Shown one piece after another: positions 47,175 through 60,172 of a DNA stretch of 64,000 nucleotides (position 1 is its first letter; each line of letters starts with the position of its first letter). The stretch covers positions 1,364,001-1,428,000 of the forward strand of contig JAHEWK010000016.1 of the NCBI GenBank assembly GCA_020740775.1. Direction: 5' to 3'. The stretch is from Ilyonectria destructans (Eukaryota > Ascomycota > Sordariomycetes > Hypocreales > Nectriaceae). The notes beneath the pieces are model-generated. The model made no database searches. It was not told the DNA's origin and worked only from the letters and a program-made list of their open reading frames with translations. The position numbers and the translations under genes were made by a program.

Positions 47175-48002
47175 GGTGGCGGCGTGGGCAGTGGTGGGCG
47201 TAGTCGACGTCAGTATCGCCAAAGGCTGCGATGGATGCGATGCGATAGTGCGACGTCAGTGTCTCGCAAGGCCGGACTTGGACGCTTGTGAAGCGGGGCT
47301 GTGAAGCAGGATTCAAGCTTGGACAGGAGCCGAGGAGGAGTGTGATTTAATGGAATATCATTACAATACCACAAAGAAGAAGAAGGTGATGGTACAATAG
47401 GGATACACAAGGGAGAAGGGAGAAGGGAGAAGGAAGCAGTACAGATGCGGAGAGGCTACAGTTGTGCCTGATTCAAAGCCGCGCCTCAAACACCCCGGAC
47501 CATCACTTGATGCGAGCGTGCGACGAGCGAACCGCCTTCGGAAATGCACAACAGGCAGAGTGGTGGGAGTGGGCTGTGTTGCGTCAGCCAATGACGCTGT
47601 TGTTGCTCACACAACCGGATTACCAGCCGGAACAATGTTCATTCGGCTCCGACATTGGGCCGCACGAGCCCCAACCTCGCCAAACTGTCGAGGTGGGGGG
47701 CGTCAAATTCTCATCTCATCTCACTTTTCTACAAAGCTCTCCCCGTCGCAAAGAGAAATCTTTTTCCCTCCTCTCTCTTCTTCTCCCAGGCGCTTCTCTA
47801 GACACGAAGCCGTCCCAGGCGATTGAGGTTGGCTGCTGCCAACCCCTCCTTCATCACGAAGCCCTTCGCCTCGTCCTCGCTCTTCGTTTCTCTCCCTCTC
47901 TTTACCCCTCGCGCAGCTAGCTCTGCAGCTCTTGGATTCGCTCCAACTTCCTCGCGTCTAGTCGTCTTCGTTCCCCGTCGCGGCTACGCGAAATCAAGAA
48001 AG
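47175..48002. promoter_or_regulatory. Divergent region between DeSI-like gene and OLA1, with OLA1 leader
   Basis: 828 bases separate the two start codons. A purine repeat (GGGAGAA, three copies) lies at 47411-47433. The OLA1 side from 47690 is strongly pyrimidine-rich. From 47802 the leader is open in the OLA1 frame with no ATG and encodes a presequence-like peptide (see findings). Confidence 0.5.
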
Positions 48003-49536
48003 ATGCCTCCCAAGAAGCAGGTTGTCGAGGAGAAGATCCCGCTGGGCCGGCCCGGTAACAACTTGAAGAGTGGTATTGTACGTGGCCTTCGTCCAGTTCA
48101 TGGTCGTCCTATTTTTGTCGATTTCCCAAGCTAATCCCTCACAGGTCGGTCTTGCAAACGTCGGCAAATCCACTCTGTTCCAGGCTATCACCAAGTCCAA
48201 CCTTGGTAACCCAGCTGTATGAAGCCCCCTCGCCTCGCCGCCCTAGATTCGGGGTGCTGACAGCTTCAAGAACTTCCCCTATGCCACCATCGACCCTGAG
48301 GAAGCCCGTGTCATCGTTCCCGATGACCGGTTCGACTGGCTCGTCGAGAAGTACAAGCCTAAGTCGGTCGTCCCGGCCAACTTGACCGTCTACGATATTG
48401 CCGGTCTCACCCGTGGTTCATCCACTGGTGCTGGTCTGGGAAACGCCTTCTTGTCCCACATTCGCGCTGTTGACGCCATCTTCCAAGTCGTCCGAAGCTT
48501 CGACGATGCAGAGATTATCCACATTGAGGGTGACGTGAACCCCACCCGAGATCTGGATATCATCAGCGAGGAGCTCCGACTCAAGGACATTGAGTTCGTT
48601 GAGAAGGCCCTCGAAAACCAGAAGAAGAAGACCCGCATGGGTGGTCAAAGTCTGGAGCTGAAGAAGGCCCGTCAAGAGCAGGATACGATCGAGAAGATCC
48701 TTGCCTGGCTCAACGATGGCAAGGACATCCGCAAGGGTGTCTGGGGACCCAAGGAAGTAAGTAAACACTTTTTTTACTACGCTGCATATCTTTTGCATCC
48801 AACACTCGCTTTACATGATGACAAAAGGCCAATCGGCCTGAATCTTAACCCAGCTCGTCGATTGCCTCACATATACAACGCAAGAGGCATTGTGAGAAAA
48901 AAAACCCATTCTGATAGCATCCTACTCTCTCATTTATACTTGGATCATCGTTTTGTGGTACATCCGCTGACTTTGCTCTTTCAGATCGAGGTTATCAACC
49001 CTCTGATGCTCCTCACGGCCAAGCCTGTTGTCTACCTCGTCAACTTGTCTGAAAAAGACTTTATCCGCAAGAAGAACAAGCATCTTCCCAAGATTGCCGA
49101 GTGGGTCAACGAGCACGCCAAGGGCGATCCCATCATCCCCATCTCGGTCTCTTACGAGTCTCGACTCACTCAGTTCGAGACTGAGGCTGAGGCCAATGAG
49201 GAGATGAAGACCGTTGGGGCCGACTCTGTTCTGCCGAAGGTCATCACCCAGATGCGCAAGACTCTGCAGCTGGGCAGCTTCTTCACCGTCGGCCCCGATG
49301 AGGTCCGCCAGTGGACCATCCGCACCGGCACCAAGGCCCCCCAGGCCGCCGGTGTTATCCACACGGATTTCGAGAAGACCTTTATTCAGGCTCTCGTCTT
49401 CGCCTACTCAACCCTGCACGAGATGGGTGACGAGTCTGAGGTCAAGGCCAAGGGCAAGATCATGACCAAGGGCAAGGAGTACGTCGTAGAAGACGGTGAC
49501 ATCCTGCACATCAAGGCCGGTGCTGCCAAGAGCTAA
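48003..49536 (+). CDS. OLA1: Obg-like ATPase OLA1 (YchF family)
   Basis: Four exons (48003-48077, 48145-48216, 48271-48756, 48985-49536) encode 394 residues, the same length as yeast Ola1. This cytosolic P-loop protein binds ATP rather than GTP and acts in translation and stress responses. The P-loop is VGLANVGKST (26-35), switch region YDIAGLTRG, the altered G4 motif NLSEKDF that favours ATP, and a C-terminal TGS domain ending DILHIKAG. Splice notes: exon 3 follows CTTCAAG (an AAG acceptor), needed to give LGNPANFPYATIDPEEA. The third intron is 228 nt, unusually long here, and contains no stop in frame. Confidence 0.93.
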
Positions 49537-52170
49537 AGAGAGAATATCTCGCCCTGCCTTGGTATGAGCCAATAGTCAAAAAAGTTAAATGTGATGATCT
49601 GACGAAGTAAATTCCGTCAACACCCACCATTATCCCTCGTTCCCTCTTAATACTTGTTGAAACTTGTGTGTCCATCTGAAATAAGAGGTGCCCGATCCTC
49701 ACTGTCCTGTTTGCGCACTGGTGCAGTAGACCTGGATAAATGTGCAAAGGACCCCTTGGAGACCAGGCGTGATCTGTTGTGCTTTCCGTTCTTGTTTTTA
49801 TGCATCCTTTGTTGTCTCTTTCTGAACACCACCAGGGTTAGAATACATAGACGAGCAGTGACGGTTCCGTTGCTGGTTTATGTTTGAGGACAAGAACCTG
49901 CGGGAGCTTTTCGCTGCTCTCATCTCGAGTTCCTGTGGTGTAACTGGTGTCGGTCTCGGTCCATCAACATGCTCAGGGACATTCACTGTACACAATTGGC
50001 CGCAAACTAACATGTTCTCGTCCTATGCTCAACGCCCTAGGTAAACAGTATCTTTCAAACCAAGCATTCGAACGCTACGCAAATGCCCCTCATGTAAACT
50101 GTCCTCGGCACTCAACTTGTTGTTCCCAGTTGTGCCCTCGTTTAGCGATACCATATTGTTCATAGAGAATCACCTCTTGCTTCTCAAAATTGACGTTTCA
50201 GGCCTGTCTATTTAGCTATTTAAACATTATATCTTCCATGTGTAGCCTCATTTCCTCCCTCTCTTCCCATCCCTTCTAATTGCACCCTCTACAGTTCAAT
50301 ATGACTACGACTTCATACAAGAAAAATGCAACATACATTGCGTACGCTGGTGGAAATACACTACCAGACGTGATCCTCCCTCCGTTGGCGAGAAATAATG
50401 CGTGTTATTATAATCACTTTCGTACTAGCTTCTAACCTTTTCACAAGACGGCCTCATTTTCCTAGCTCCAGAAGAGGTCTACTGTCGATTCCGGTTTCGA
50501 AATGGAACTGTATGCCCAATTGTAAATATTTTCCAGTCAGGGCAAGTCCTAGCCGTCTTGAAGCTAAATGTATCGCTAGGATTATCGTTTCCCGAGCTAT
50601 CATGCCCTACACAATCACTATAGTCAGGCACACGGGGTGGAACTCGAGCGTCGCAAGTCTGATCCACTGCCAGCCGATACTCGACGAGACGTTGAGCGTA
50701 AGGCCCTCTCCTGAATCGTCCAATATTATTATGGCTTGGCACTGAATTTAGCTAGACTAGTACAAAGCTCTCATGGGAAACGTCGCGACTGTTTAGACAC
50801 CTAACAGTGCTCACGTCCGTGATCACTCACCTCCTCCCGTTCCGAGGCCCGACTTGGTAAGTATAAGGTCACCTCTTCTCTGGCTTGCTCTGTATTAATT
50901 CTAATACTTTAAATATAGTGTGGTATTTAATCTACTGTGTCATCAATCTCAGTTGGTAACAAAACCGGCGATGATAAAGGGATAAGTGCCAGCAATTGAG
51001 GCACAACAAGTGAGGCTCAGAGACTTTGCTTACAAGATCACGAAAGGTGAAATGTGGACATCCCCCTCGTTCGCCCCGAATGGAGACTCCACAAGAGGAC
51101 AGCAGAGACAGAGAACACAAGGGCATGCAATTCCCAATTGCGCCAGTTATGATTTACATGGATTGGTTTATTAACTTATAAATGTGCTCAATCTACCCTA
51201 CAGCCAACAGTGTCTTAGTGCCGTTCGGTTGACGTAGGAATTCCTACGTACATTCAAGTACATGCTCCTCCGCTGGGGCTAGACTAGGACTCGACGGCTT
51301 GGTGGTAAATGTTTCACAACAAGTCAATCATTCCAGTGATGTGACTGATTCCATTCCCAGTCTGAAGCGGTTCTTTTGTCTGAGTGCGCATGTGCTATGT
51401 CATCCGTAGTATTGCTTGCCCCAGGCTATCCCCACAACCCCCAGGCTTCGCCATCTCATCCAGGAATCAACCGCAGAGCGGAGTTGTAGATTGCTTCGCC
51501 CGCATTCCTCGTGGACGAACGATTCCCAACAAAGGTGGCTGAAGAACCACGCGTTTGGCAGCCCGCAACATGTGATAGTGGACAAGGACCAGGCTGGAAT
51601 CAGCCGGACTAACAAATCCCCGGCTGGCTTGTGTGCGCGGAAAGGCCCGTGCACACTACCTCTAGCCGGGAACGGCGTTGGCGGCGGCCGAGGCGGTACG
51701 TACCGGCAGGACCACCTTCCAGGGGCACGCCCGTGATCCTAGCGCAAGGTTCCTAGGCCGATCCGAGCAGCGCCTTGAGAGTTGTGGATGAGGTCAGCTC
51801 TTCTCAACACCATCGCCAAATACGGTTCAACCCCATCGTTATCGCGCCTCCTAATCAAGCCTACCGTCCTCACGAACACAACCTCGCCCGCACGCGACCG
51901 CCGCGCCCGACATCTCTCCCTTCCGCTCTGAAACCGCTGCCGTCATCATCCCACGCCTCCGCAATGAACCAGGGTTGAACCAACTCACTCCGCGCCAACC
52001 CCATCACCAAGCTCGCCAGCTCCATTGCTTCTCCCTGCATGTATCCACAGCCCGGTCCATCCATCAGCGCCCTTCGCCCGCCCTCCGCGACCTACAATCC
52101 GCGATCCTGACTTTTTGCGGCCTCCGGGAGCCGATCCAGCTTCGACACCGGCCGCCCCCAAGTCGAATGA
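49537..52170. other. Gene-free stretch before the VPS9-ankyrin gene
   Basis: About 2.6 kb. Open frames of 115 codons or less on both strands lack family resemblance. The last 350 bases are a C-rich leader for the next gene. Confidence 0.5.
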
Positions 52171-55100
52171 ATGCAACCTCTAAACCCCTACCTGGCCGCC
52201 TTCTTCAAGAGCTCCCTCCCTGCCCAGTGCACCCCGGTCCATCACCATATTCTGCTGGTGCCCTCAACGGATGTTCTCCTCTCCTACCGCGAGACCGAGA
52301 GCGGCACTGCCCCCGGGGAGGTCATCGCGTCCGAGGACTTCCTCGCTAGCCATGTGCTCAAGATCCCCAGCCCGGCCGGTGTCGCGGGGGGCAAGGACGG
52401 CAGCCAGAACCTGCGCGAGGTGAGGGGCAAGGCGAAACAATTCTCTACCCTCAATGGGAAGAGTGTTGTCATTAAGGACTCGTTTGTCTACAGCAACAAA
52501 GGTGCGCGCTCTCTTAACTTGGCTCTGGCACTCGTCTCGCCATATCCCTCCCCTTTTGCTAACTCTCTGCACCAGGCTTCAAAACGCTTGCCCAAGCCCA
52601 GCTCCTCAACGACACTACCTGGTACCCTGACGTCTTCGAACCACGACAATGGCTCCTTTACTTTATATCGAGACCCCTGGTGGGCAACTGGGAAGAGGTC
52701 AAGATCATCCCGGCCCTGTTCGTCCCCGGGGTACGGAAGCGCAGGATCGCCGAGCAGAAGCAAGGCCCGAATGGCGAGTCGAACGAAAATGCGGCCCCAC
52801 GAAAAAAGGACATCAAGAGCTTTCACGACTTGCTTAATAGTTTCCCGATGATCGCTCGGCAGATGCAACCTGGCCTTGAGAAATTGTTCCTCGAGTTTAG
52901 CAATATCTTCCACAAACCACTCCCTCCACCTCCATCCGCCGCCCATATCCCCGATCCTGAACCAGATGGACCCTTTACGAGTGCCATGAAAAAAGCTCGG
53001 TCTAGCAACATGCCGGCTAGGCCGGGAGAGGATGGAGTTGGCAGGTTACCGGTGACGGAGAACTTCTATGCCGAGGATGACGAGGATATCATGAGGGCCT
53101 CGCTCGAAACCGCCGTCACCGCCGCCATCGATTTATTCCAGGGCGTGGACAAACAGCAGCTATCGTTGCTGGGTGCCACAACAGATTTGACTGGACCTCT
53201 TGTCGAAAAGCTAATTGAGCGTTATGTAACCGAGAATGTTCACCACATGCTCTTCCCGCGGCTCAACGCGCTCAAGCGACCATACGACCTGGAACTTGAA
53301 GCTAAGATTAAGAAGATGCAATTTGTCGACATTTCTCAACTGGGAATTGCTATTGATGGCGGATCCAAGGCCAAGCATGATCTTATTATTCAATTGAGCT
53401 CGGCTGTGGAGGAGTTTAAGAAGATTTCCGCGGCAACATGCCCCCAGGTCATGCTGGATCTGTTGCTCTCTACCATCAAGATTGTCTCCCAGTTAACGGA
53501 CACATCCAAGTCACAGACGGTGCCTGCAGATGCTTCTGCAGAAAAACAAATCATGACTGTTAACGCCGATACCCTGGTCTCATTCCTTCTCTACGTGGTC
53601 ATCCGATCGCAGGTCAAGCAGCTTCAAGCCCGACTCATCTATGTCCGAAATTTTATATTCATTGACGACGTCGACAGCGGTGAGTTGGGATATGCGCTGA
53701 GTACTTTTGAGGCTGTACTGGCGTATCTTGTGCTTGATTCAGCTGGCCTGCGCCGTGCTAGTAGGAGGAACAAAGCGCTCTGGGATGCGGCCAAGGGCGA
53801 GAGCCTTGATGATCTGAAGAAAATCATGGAGCCGGATGCGAGTGCTGCGGATGATGAGGATGACCTGTCAGAATCGCCCACATCTAGCCGGCGAGCGTCC
53901 ATGGCTAGGAATCTGCCGAGTGGCTCTTCGAGAAGGGCTTCGCTAGCATTGACACTATCTGAGCAATTCTCTCACGGATCAGGCCTGAGTCATGTGTTCC
54001 CCTTCCAAACGAATGGCAATGTCGAGACACCTGATTTCCATCTTCCTATTCGAAGAATTAAGAAGGTGGCACTGGACACTCGGAGCCTCTCGGAAGGGTC
54101 TGAGATTTCGTTTCACTCGCGCACTGCAAGTGTCGGGACTATTGGCAGTGCTCTAGAAGGCGACATCTCGGTTGAAAGGCTGTCCCAAACCAACAATTCC
54201 TTCGGAGAATCGGTTCTCATGATGGCAATTCAAGGAGAACGACTAGAAGCTCTGAAGTACCTCCTCTCGCTCTCCGAATATTTCCCTGCCCGCGTCATTC
54301 TTGATGATATGAACTGCGAAGACACGACCTTACTGAGTGCTGCTATCCAGCTGGGCAACACGGAGCTTACGGATACCATTCTGGAATTTGTTGTGTCAAG
54401 CGTGACACTCGCGCAATTGACAGAATACTTGTCGCATCAAGATATCTGGGGCCGCAGCGTTGGCCACTACCTTTTTCATGCACCGAACTTGATCAACAAA
54501 ATCGGCCGGCTAGTGCCCTGGAGGCAACGGGACAAGAATGGCCAGACGCCGCTATTCGCCTTGTGTCGGTCCTATGACCATGGTCACTACTGCGAAATGG
54601 TCGAGGCTGGTCTAAGTGCAGCTATGGTGGCCCAGCACGATGGACAAGCTTTGCATCTTGACGAACATATTGACGGAAAGGGGAACACGCTACTACACAT
54701 CATCAACGATGCGAGCCTTGCGCTTAGGATCCTGCAGTTCTGCGACGTGGATGTGAATGCAACAAACGAAAAGAGGTTCACGGCGTTGATGGTGGCTAGC
54801 AAGTATGGCAGATATGACATGGTGCGGTCACTCTTTGCAGACCCGCGTGTGGATGTGTCAGCCAAAGAGGTCCGGGGCCTTACGGCAGTTGAGCTGGCCA
54901 AGGATGATGACGTGCGGAACAAGATTGACGATCTTGCTCTGTTCAGTATGCCTCCTGGACTCGACTCCCGCATCACTGGGGTGGTGAGGGCTTTCTTCGT
55001 GGAGGACGCGACGGTGCGATTAGTCCTCAAGTCGGCAGCACCCACGGACCACGATAGCTACACGGTTACGACTAGTCGACGATCACTTTCCGACTTTGAG

Positions 55101-56245
55101 CACCTGCCCACCCTACTTGCGCTAGAGAACCCAGCATCGTGGATTCCTTCAATGTCAGATGTGCGATCGCCGTTCCAGATACCGTCGAAGCCATCCAGGG
55201 CGATCCTACGGGATATGCAGACCCGAGCCGACTGGTTCCTGAAGATCATGCTCATGCACCCCACATTTGCGACACACGAGATGTTGTGGGAGTTCTTCCT
55301 GGTACCAGAGCTGCAGCTGGAAACGATGGAGCAGCGGACGTTGCTCAAGGCTGAGACGCGGGTAGAGAAGGTGAGGGACGAATACGAGCCAGTGGAAGAT
55401 GTAAGGGAGGTGGAGCAGTTTGTGAACCACGCCCGGGAGATGATTCGAAGTGTCAACTACTCGACCAAGAGCGCCGCGAGACGATCCAATAACCTGGGAC
55501 TCGTAGTAGCAGGTAAGCATCCGACCTGGACAATGGTTCGATGACGCCGAATTGCTAACTAAACTGATTAGACATGTACGACTCGTCGGTTCTGCTGCAC
55601 CGAGCCGTGTCCACGCTCCCCTTCCTCCCTCCACAACACGTGGATGCGTTTGAGATGTATGTCAGGGCCATCATGCCAACACAGTCAAATGCACAGGGGA
55701 TCCTTCACTCTACATTCCTGGCTCTCCAATCAACGGTCCAGGCTCTGTTGGCCTCGTTGTCTCGGCCGCCCTCCATCATATCACAAATGAGAGCAGCAAA
55801 GCGAGAGGCGGACAGAAATTATAGCACCATGAACCGGTCGAGATGGCCACTAGGACTCTTGGATGACACTCGGCAGCGACTCTACGACGAAAAGGAGGAA
55901 CGTGCGCGCAAGTCGCGAGAGGAGGCAGCGAACCTGGCAAGAGAGCTGCGATACACACAGCAGACGGTGGCAGGGGAACTAGCAGGGTGGCAGGACCTGC
56001 ATGAAAAAATGGGCCGACGGGCGATTCGGGAATTCGCCCGGGGAATGGTGGTTCAAGAACGGATGAAACTAGAGGGTATGTTGCGAAGCCTGAGAAAGGT
56101 GAGGGCAGGCAACGAGGAGCGTGAGGTGGACTTGTTAGGCAACGGGGTCACACCGTCAGGTCCCTCTTCGCCCAGCAAACGCAGGATGACAGAAGCTGAG
56201 CTGGCAGCAATGGACGAGACGGCGGGCGGTGGCGAGGGTGGGTAA
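52171..56245 (+). CDS. VPS9-domain and ankyrin-repeat protein (putative Rab5-family GEF)
   Basis: Three exons (52171-52501, 52576-55512, 55572-56245) encode 1313 residues. The VPS9 domain lies at about 320-495; ADTLVSFLLYVVIRSQ holds the catalytic aspartate (D442), and LIYVRNFIF with GELGYALSTFEAVLAYL complete it. Degenerate ankyrin repeats follow at about 640-880 (MMAIQGERLEALKYLL, GNTLLHIIND, FTALMVASKYGRYDMV). The C-terminus has a coiled coil (EKEERARKSREEAANLA). VPS9 proteins load GTP on Rab5/Vps21 GTPases of early endosomes; the architecture recalls yeast YML002W and animal ANKRD27. A serine-rich stretch (about 530-620) is a likely phosphorylation area. Joins were checked for frame. Confidence 0.9.
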
Positions 56246-56390
56246 TTGGAGACTCGAGGCAGCTCGGTGGTGAGTGTGGACACATGATGCATCCATCGAG
56301 AGAGCCATGGCCAGACGGAACCAAGCCAGTTGAAACACCATGCCAGACGCGTGGATGAAGTATACGGAGACCCGTCCACGAGTGGCGCGG

Positions 56391-56420
56391 GGATGGTGTG
56401 GGATGGCGTGGGATGGTGTG
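56391..56420. repeat. 10-bp tandem repeat, three copies
   Basis: Three units of GGATGGYGTG occupy 56391-56420, in the 3' flank of the VPS9-ankyrin gene. A looser GGAT-rich stretch follows at about 56515-56570. Confidence 0.75.
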
Positions 56421-58553
56421 GGTGAGCTATGGATGAGGCGGATATTGTTGGCCTGTATGCGGCCGTTGATGCGGCCGTTCGTCACCCGGACCCAGGGTTG
56501 GACATACAGATTCTAGTGGTGGATGGGTGCTGGGTTGGTGATGGATGGGAAGATGGATCGATGGATACCCCGTGGATTTGTGTCAGCGTCTGGAGCTTTA
56601 GGGGGTTTGCAGTTTGAGCTTCAAGGATTCAAGGGCAAGGCAGGCCGTCCTTGGGAGGCTTCGTCCTCTTGTCCCCATGTTTGTTAGACTATTACTGGGA
56701 TAGGTAGATCTTCTGGAGTACCAAAGGCCTACGGTGTGCCTGCATAGACATGGCCAGGCGGCGGCGGCATCAGCGACCGCACACACACACAACTCTTTTC
56801 TCTGTTGTTCATTTCATCCATAGTGTTAATATCTGGTGATTTCTCGGGATATAGAATTTTGCATCATAGTACACTTTTCCGTATGTATGACGAGAAGAAA
56901 ACTCTTGTATAGAACTATGACAATTCTGCTTTGAGGTAGGGCTATGGGAGTAATCCTGATTTCTTTTATGTTTGTGCCTCACTTGGTTCTATGTATACCA
57001 ATAGTTCTAGTGACGTGGGTTAGTTACAGCTGATGGTTATCCTTGCCGGTTTCTGTTCTGATGTTATTGGAAATATTACAAAAGGAACAGCAAACGCTCG
57101 ATGGTGATAGACAAAGTGGAAATGCCAAGATCACGACCACATTGGCATTGCCCTACTTAAGTTTTACCCTTCTGAGCCGGTTACTTCGTATATAATCCCA
57201 GAGGACCATGAGTGGGACTATGGGCATGTGTGCTTTACTTGCTAAAACTGTAGTAATGCCTATTTTAGTACTTGGGGAATACACTAAGGAATAGGGTGTA
57301 CTGGTACTTATTTCTTTAATCCTTTACCAAGAATTTAAAGTATTGATACTCCAGTCTGCATTGTCTGATGTCATGAATACACACATTTGATGTTCGTGGA
57401 CGTACCGAAAGCGGCATCATTGGGTCATTTTGGTTCATTCCCTTCGTGGAATTATTGGTGGCGACGGAATTCTACGGAGCTTTGAGGGTTTTGTGCGCAG
57501 GAGTTCCAATGACCCGACTGCGTGACCGACGCTGTTGATGATGTGGCTATGCAGATGTTGGCGTCGGAGAACCAGGGAGGAGAGTCCAGACTTTTTTTTC
57601 TCCTGCATGCCACCAAGTCTTGTGTCGACAAGGGACGCAAGGTGCTGGGGCACCTGAGTGGACAGAACTCAAGAAGACAGTCAACACAGACTTGTGACAC
57701 GGAGTCTCGCTCAGATTGAGCATGAGAAAACGACGTTTACAATGGATCGAGTGGCTTGAGTGAGTCAGACGAGTTGAGGCTAAGACTAGTTAAGAACAGG
57801 GCGAACAAGTCTTGGATAGGAAGTGGGCGAGTTGAAACGAAACCAGCACAAGAAACGGGCAGGCCAAACGGAGTCGGAAACGGGCGAGAGCTGCCAGCAA
57901 AGCTGGAGTGGTGTCGTGGACAGGGATAAGCCCTGGCAGGGTGGAGAGGGTGGAGAGAGTGGAGAGAAACAAGACAAGGTGTTGAATTGTGGACGCATGG
58001 AAGCGTGGAAGCGTGGGAAACATGCAGATGCCGCGAGCCAGTCGTTGCGCACCAAGACACGGAGCGACACGGGCGCCGCAAGCCAGCGACGCGGAAGCGG
58101 ACGGATATGTGGAGACGCGGAGGCTCATCGGCCGTGCACGCAGCCGATTGGCCCGACGCCCTTTTGACGTGGCGGGCCCGAGCGTTACATCCTGGCGCGT
58201 GCCCGGCAGCGAATCAGAGGGTCGGGCCGGGGGAGCGCTGCGAGGATGGGCTGGCCGTTACGCGCTGAACGAATGAGAAAAAAGAAGAGGACGAGGAAGA
58301 GAGTACGAGAGACGAACACACGGGGGCGGCTGTGCAAAGCGATCAAAGGGATTGGGAGACTGCGAGAGCCGCAGAGGCCGACAGTCTTTAGGCCCAGAAA
58401 CCGGATGGTAGTGGGCCGACGATAATCTCTGTAGCCGCTGCGTTTGGGGCAGCGAGTGGTGCGACGGACGGACAAAGGCAGCGACACGGCGGGTGGCGGG
58501 TTTAATATAATTATAATTCACATGGGGCATTTCTTTACGGTGGCAGAGCTGTG

Positions 58554-58578
58554 TCTCGTCTCGTCTCGTCTCGTCTCG
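58554..58578. repeat. Pentanucleotide repeat (TCTCG)5
   Basis: Five perfect copies of TCTCG, followed by TCTTGG. A simple sequence repeat in non-coding DNA. Confidence 0.9.
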
Positions 58579-59421
58579 TCTTGGCTCGTAAGCGCCCGTC
58601 GCATTAGACGCCTGGGCGGTTAGGTTTTGGTCCGGGGCGGCCAGCAAAAAGCCCAGGGGCTGGGGTGTCGGGGGGCCTTTGGTCCGCTGCTATTCTGGTG
58701 AGGCGGGAAATTGGGCAATGCCTGGCGTCATGGCGCTTAGGTGAGGTGAGGTGAGGGTATACGGACAGCCGACAGGTGCACCGCAGCGCAGCGCATTGCA
58801 GTTTGCAGTGCAGACCAAGTGCAGTAGGTGAAGCAAAAGCGGTGGGGGAGGGGGACTGGCGTAGACCCTGAAAGGGAGTGATGCTGGGGGACGAACAGGT
58901 CCCAAAGACGGGGATCTGGCGACGAGAAAATCGACACGCTCTGGTTTGTCGGATTGTCGTCGTTTGCGGTTCACGTCGTTCGCGATCCCTCACCACCAAC
59001 AACCGCGTCGCTGCTCGGTCGGTCGAGCAACCTTCACCGTGACCGTGTCGTGGGAATTCTTAGTGGAAATTTTCTAGACTAGGCAGAGAAGGACCCCCGA
59101 CCGGACCCTGGCAGCCTGCATTGCCGTCATGTATCTAAAAATGAGTCATAGGCGCCGGGCCATTCAGCGGCCAGCCCTGTGCATCAATCGGCTCAAGCAG
59201 AAGCTCTCGCGAGCTTGTCAGACATGGGGACAAAGACCAGGGCATGGTCCGTACCGTGTGGGGGACGCGCGCAGGGGGAGTCCGCACTGGCCACCTCCCG
59301 CGCTTAGGGTGCAGGCGGGCGTACAGTGTGGATTTGCGGTCGGCGAATGGCGAGCCGAATCGGGCAAGCAGTCGGAAGCAGGGGCCTCAACAACTACGGC
59401 GATCCACTTGCAAATCGCAAC

Positions 59422-59470
59422 CTCCACATCCACATCATCCGCATCCACATCTACATCCACATCCACAACC
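59422..59470. repeat. CCACAT hexamer-type repeat
   Basis: Seven to eight imperfect copies of CCACAT/CCACAA units, just before the leader of the orphan gene. A simple sequence repeat. Confidence 0.8.
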
Positions 59471-60172
59471 ACAGTCAAGCAGCCACCATGTAATTCAACT
59501 ACGCTAGACTCGCGCGCGTGCGGGTACGGTCATGCCCACTGCAATGCAGACCGACCGACGGGACTTCGTACATACACGGCCGGACGCTACGTGACGTGGA
59601 GAAAGCTTGCGCGCGCGCGCGTGTTTCTACACGTCGTTTCAGAATCGCCTCTTGCGCTCTCGCCGTCCCGTCGCAACATGGGCCCCGACCCGCCAGTGGG
59701 CTGAGTGGCCCATCTCCAAGCCATCCCTGGGACACGGCCATCGCCAATCCTTTCTCTTGGCCGAAGAGGATAAGAAGACGGCCTCTCGCCCCCCGGCCTG
59801 CTCTCTTCTTGTTCATCGTCAGCCTGTCCTTTTTCAGTCATCCCATCTTTCTCCGGGGAAAACCAACCGCCTTTTCTTTTATTATTATCGCCTGCTTTAT
59901 TTGTTTGTCAAGACTGGGTCTGGCATATCGCATCTGGCATCTTTCTCCCGTCTCATCGAGCCCTGTCCTAGCACTTGATCCAGAGGAAGACGTTGTGTCT
60001 TCACAAAGAGCTTCACAGCCCACCCCCAACCAACAGCAACAGAACAGCTTTGGTTGTGTTTACTCCCATTATTGTTCGACTATTATCACCGCAGGAGCTG
60101 GCCTCTCGCATCACCCTTGTCACGCGCAACTACACCACCTCCACTTAATAACACCCCCCAAACACCATCACC

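Larger units (their letters stand above)
56423..60172. other. Long non-coding interval and leader of the 572-aa orphan
   Basis: About 3.7 kb without a supported gene. The stretch 56800-57420 is AT-rich. From 57700 to 59100 the DNA is GC-rich with overlapping open frames on both strands that show no family resemblance. The last few hundred bases (59700-60172) are pyrimidine-rich and resemble a long fungal 5' leader. Three simple repeats lie inside (two listed separately, plus GGTGA units near 58739). Confidence 0.5.

Noticed and set aside
38480..49536. Possible secondary-metabolite or stress cluster
   Set aside because: Genes here are unrelated housekeeping functions (Dap1-like, TIM44, uS11m, DeSI-like, OLA1), with no backbone synthase, transporter or pathway regulator.
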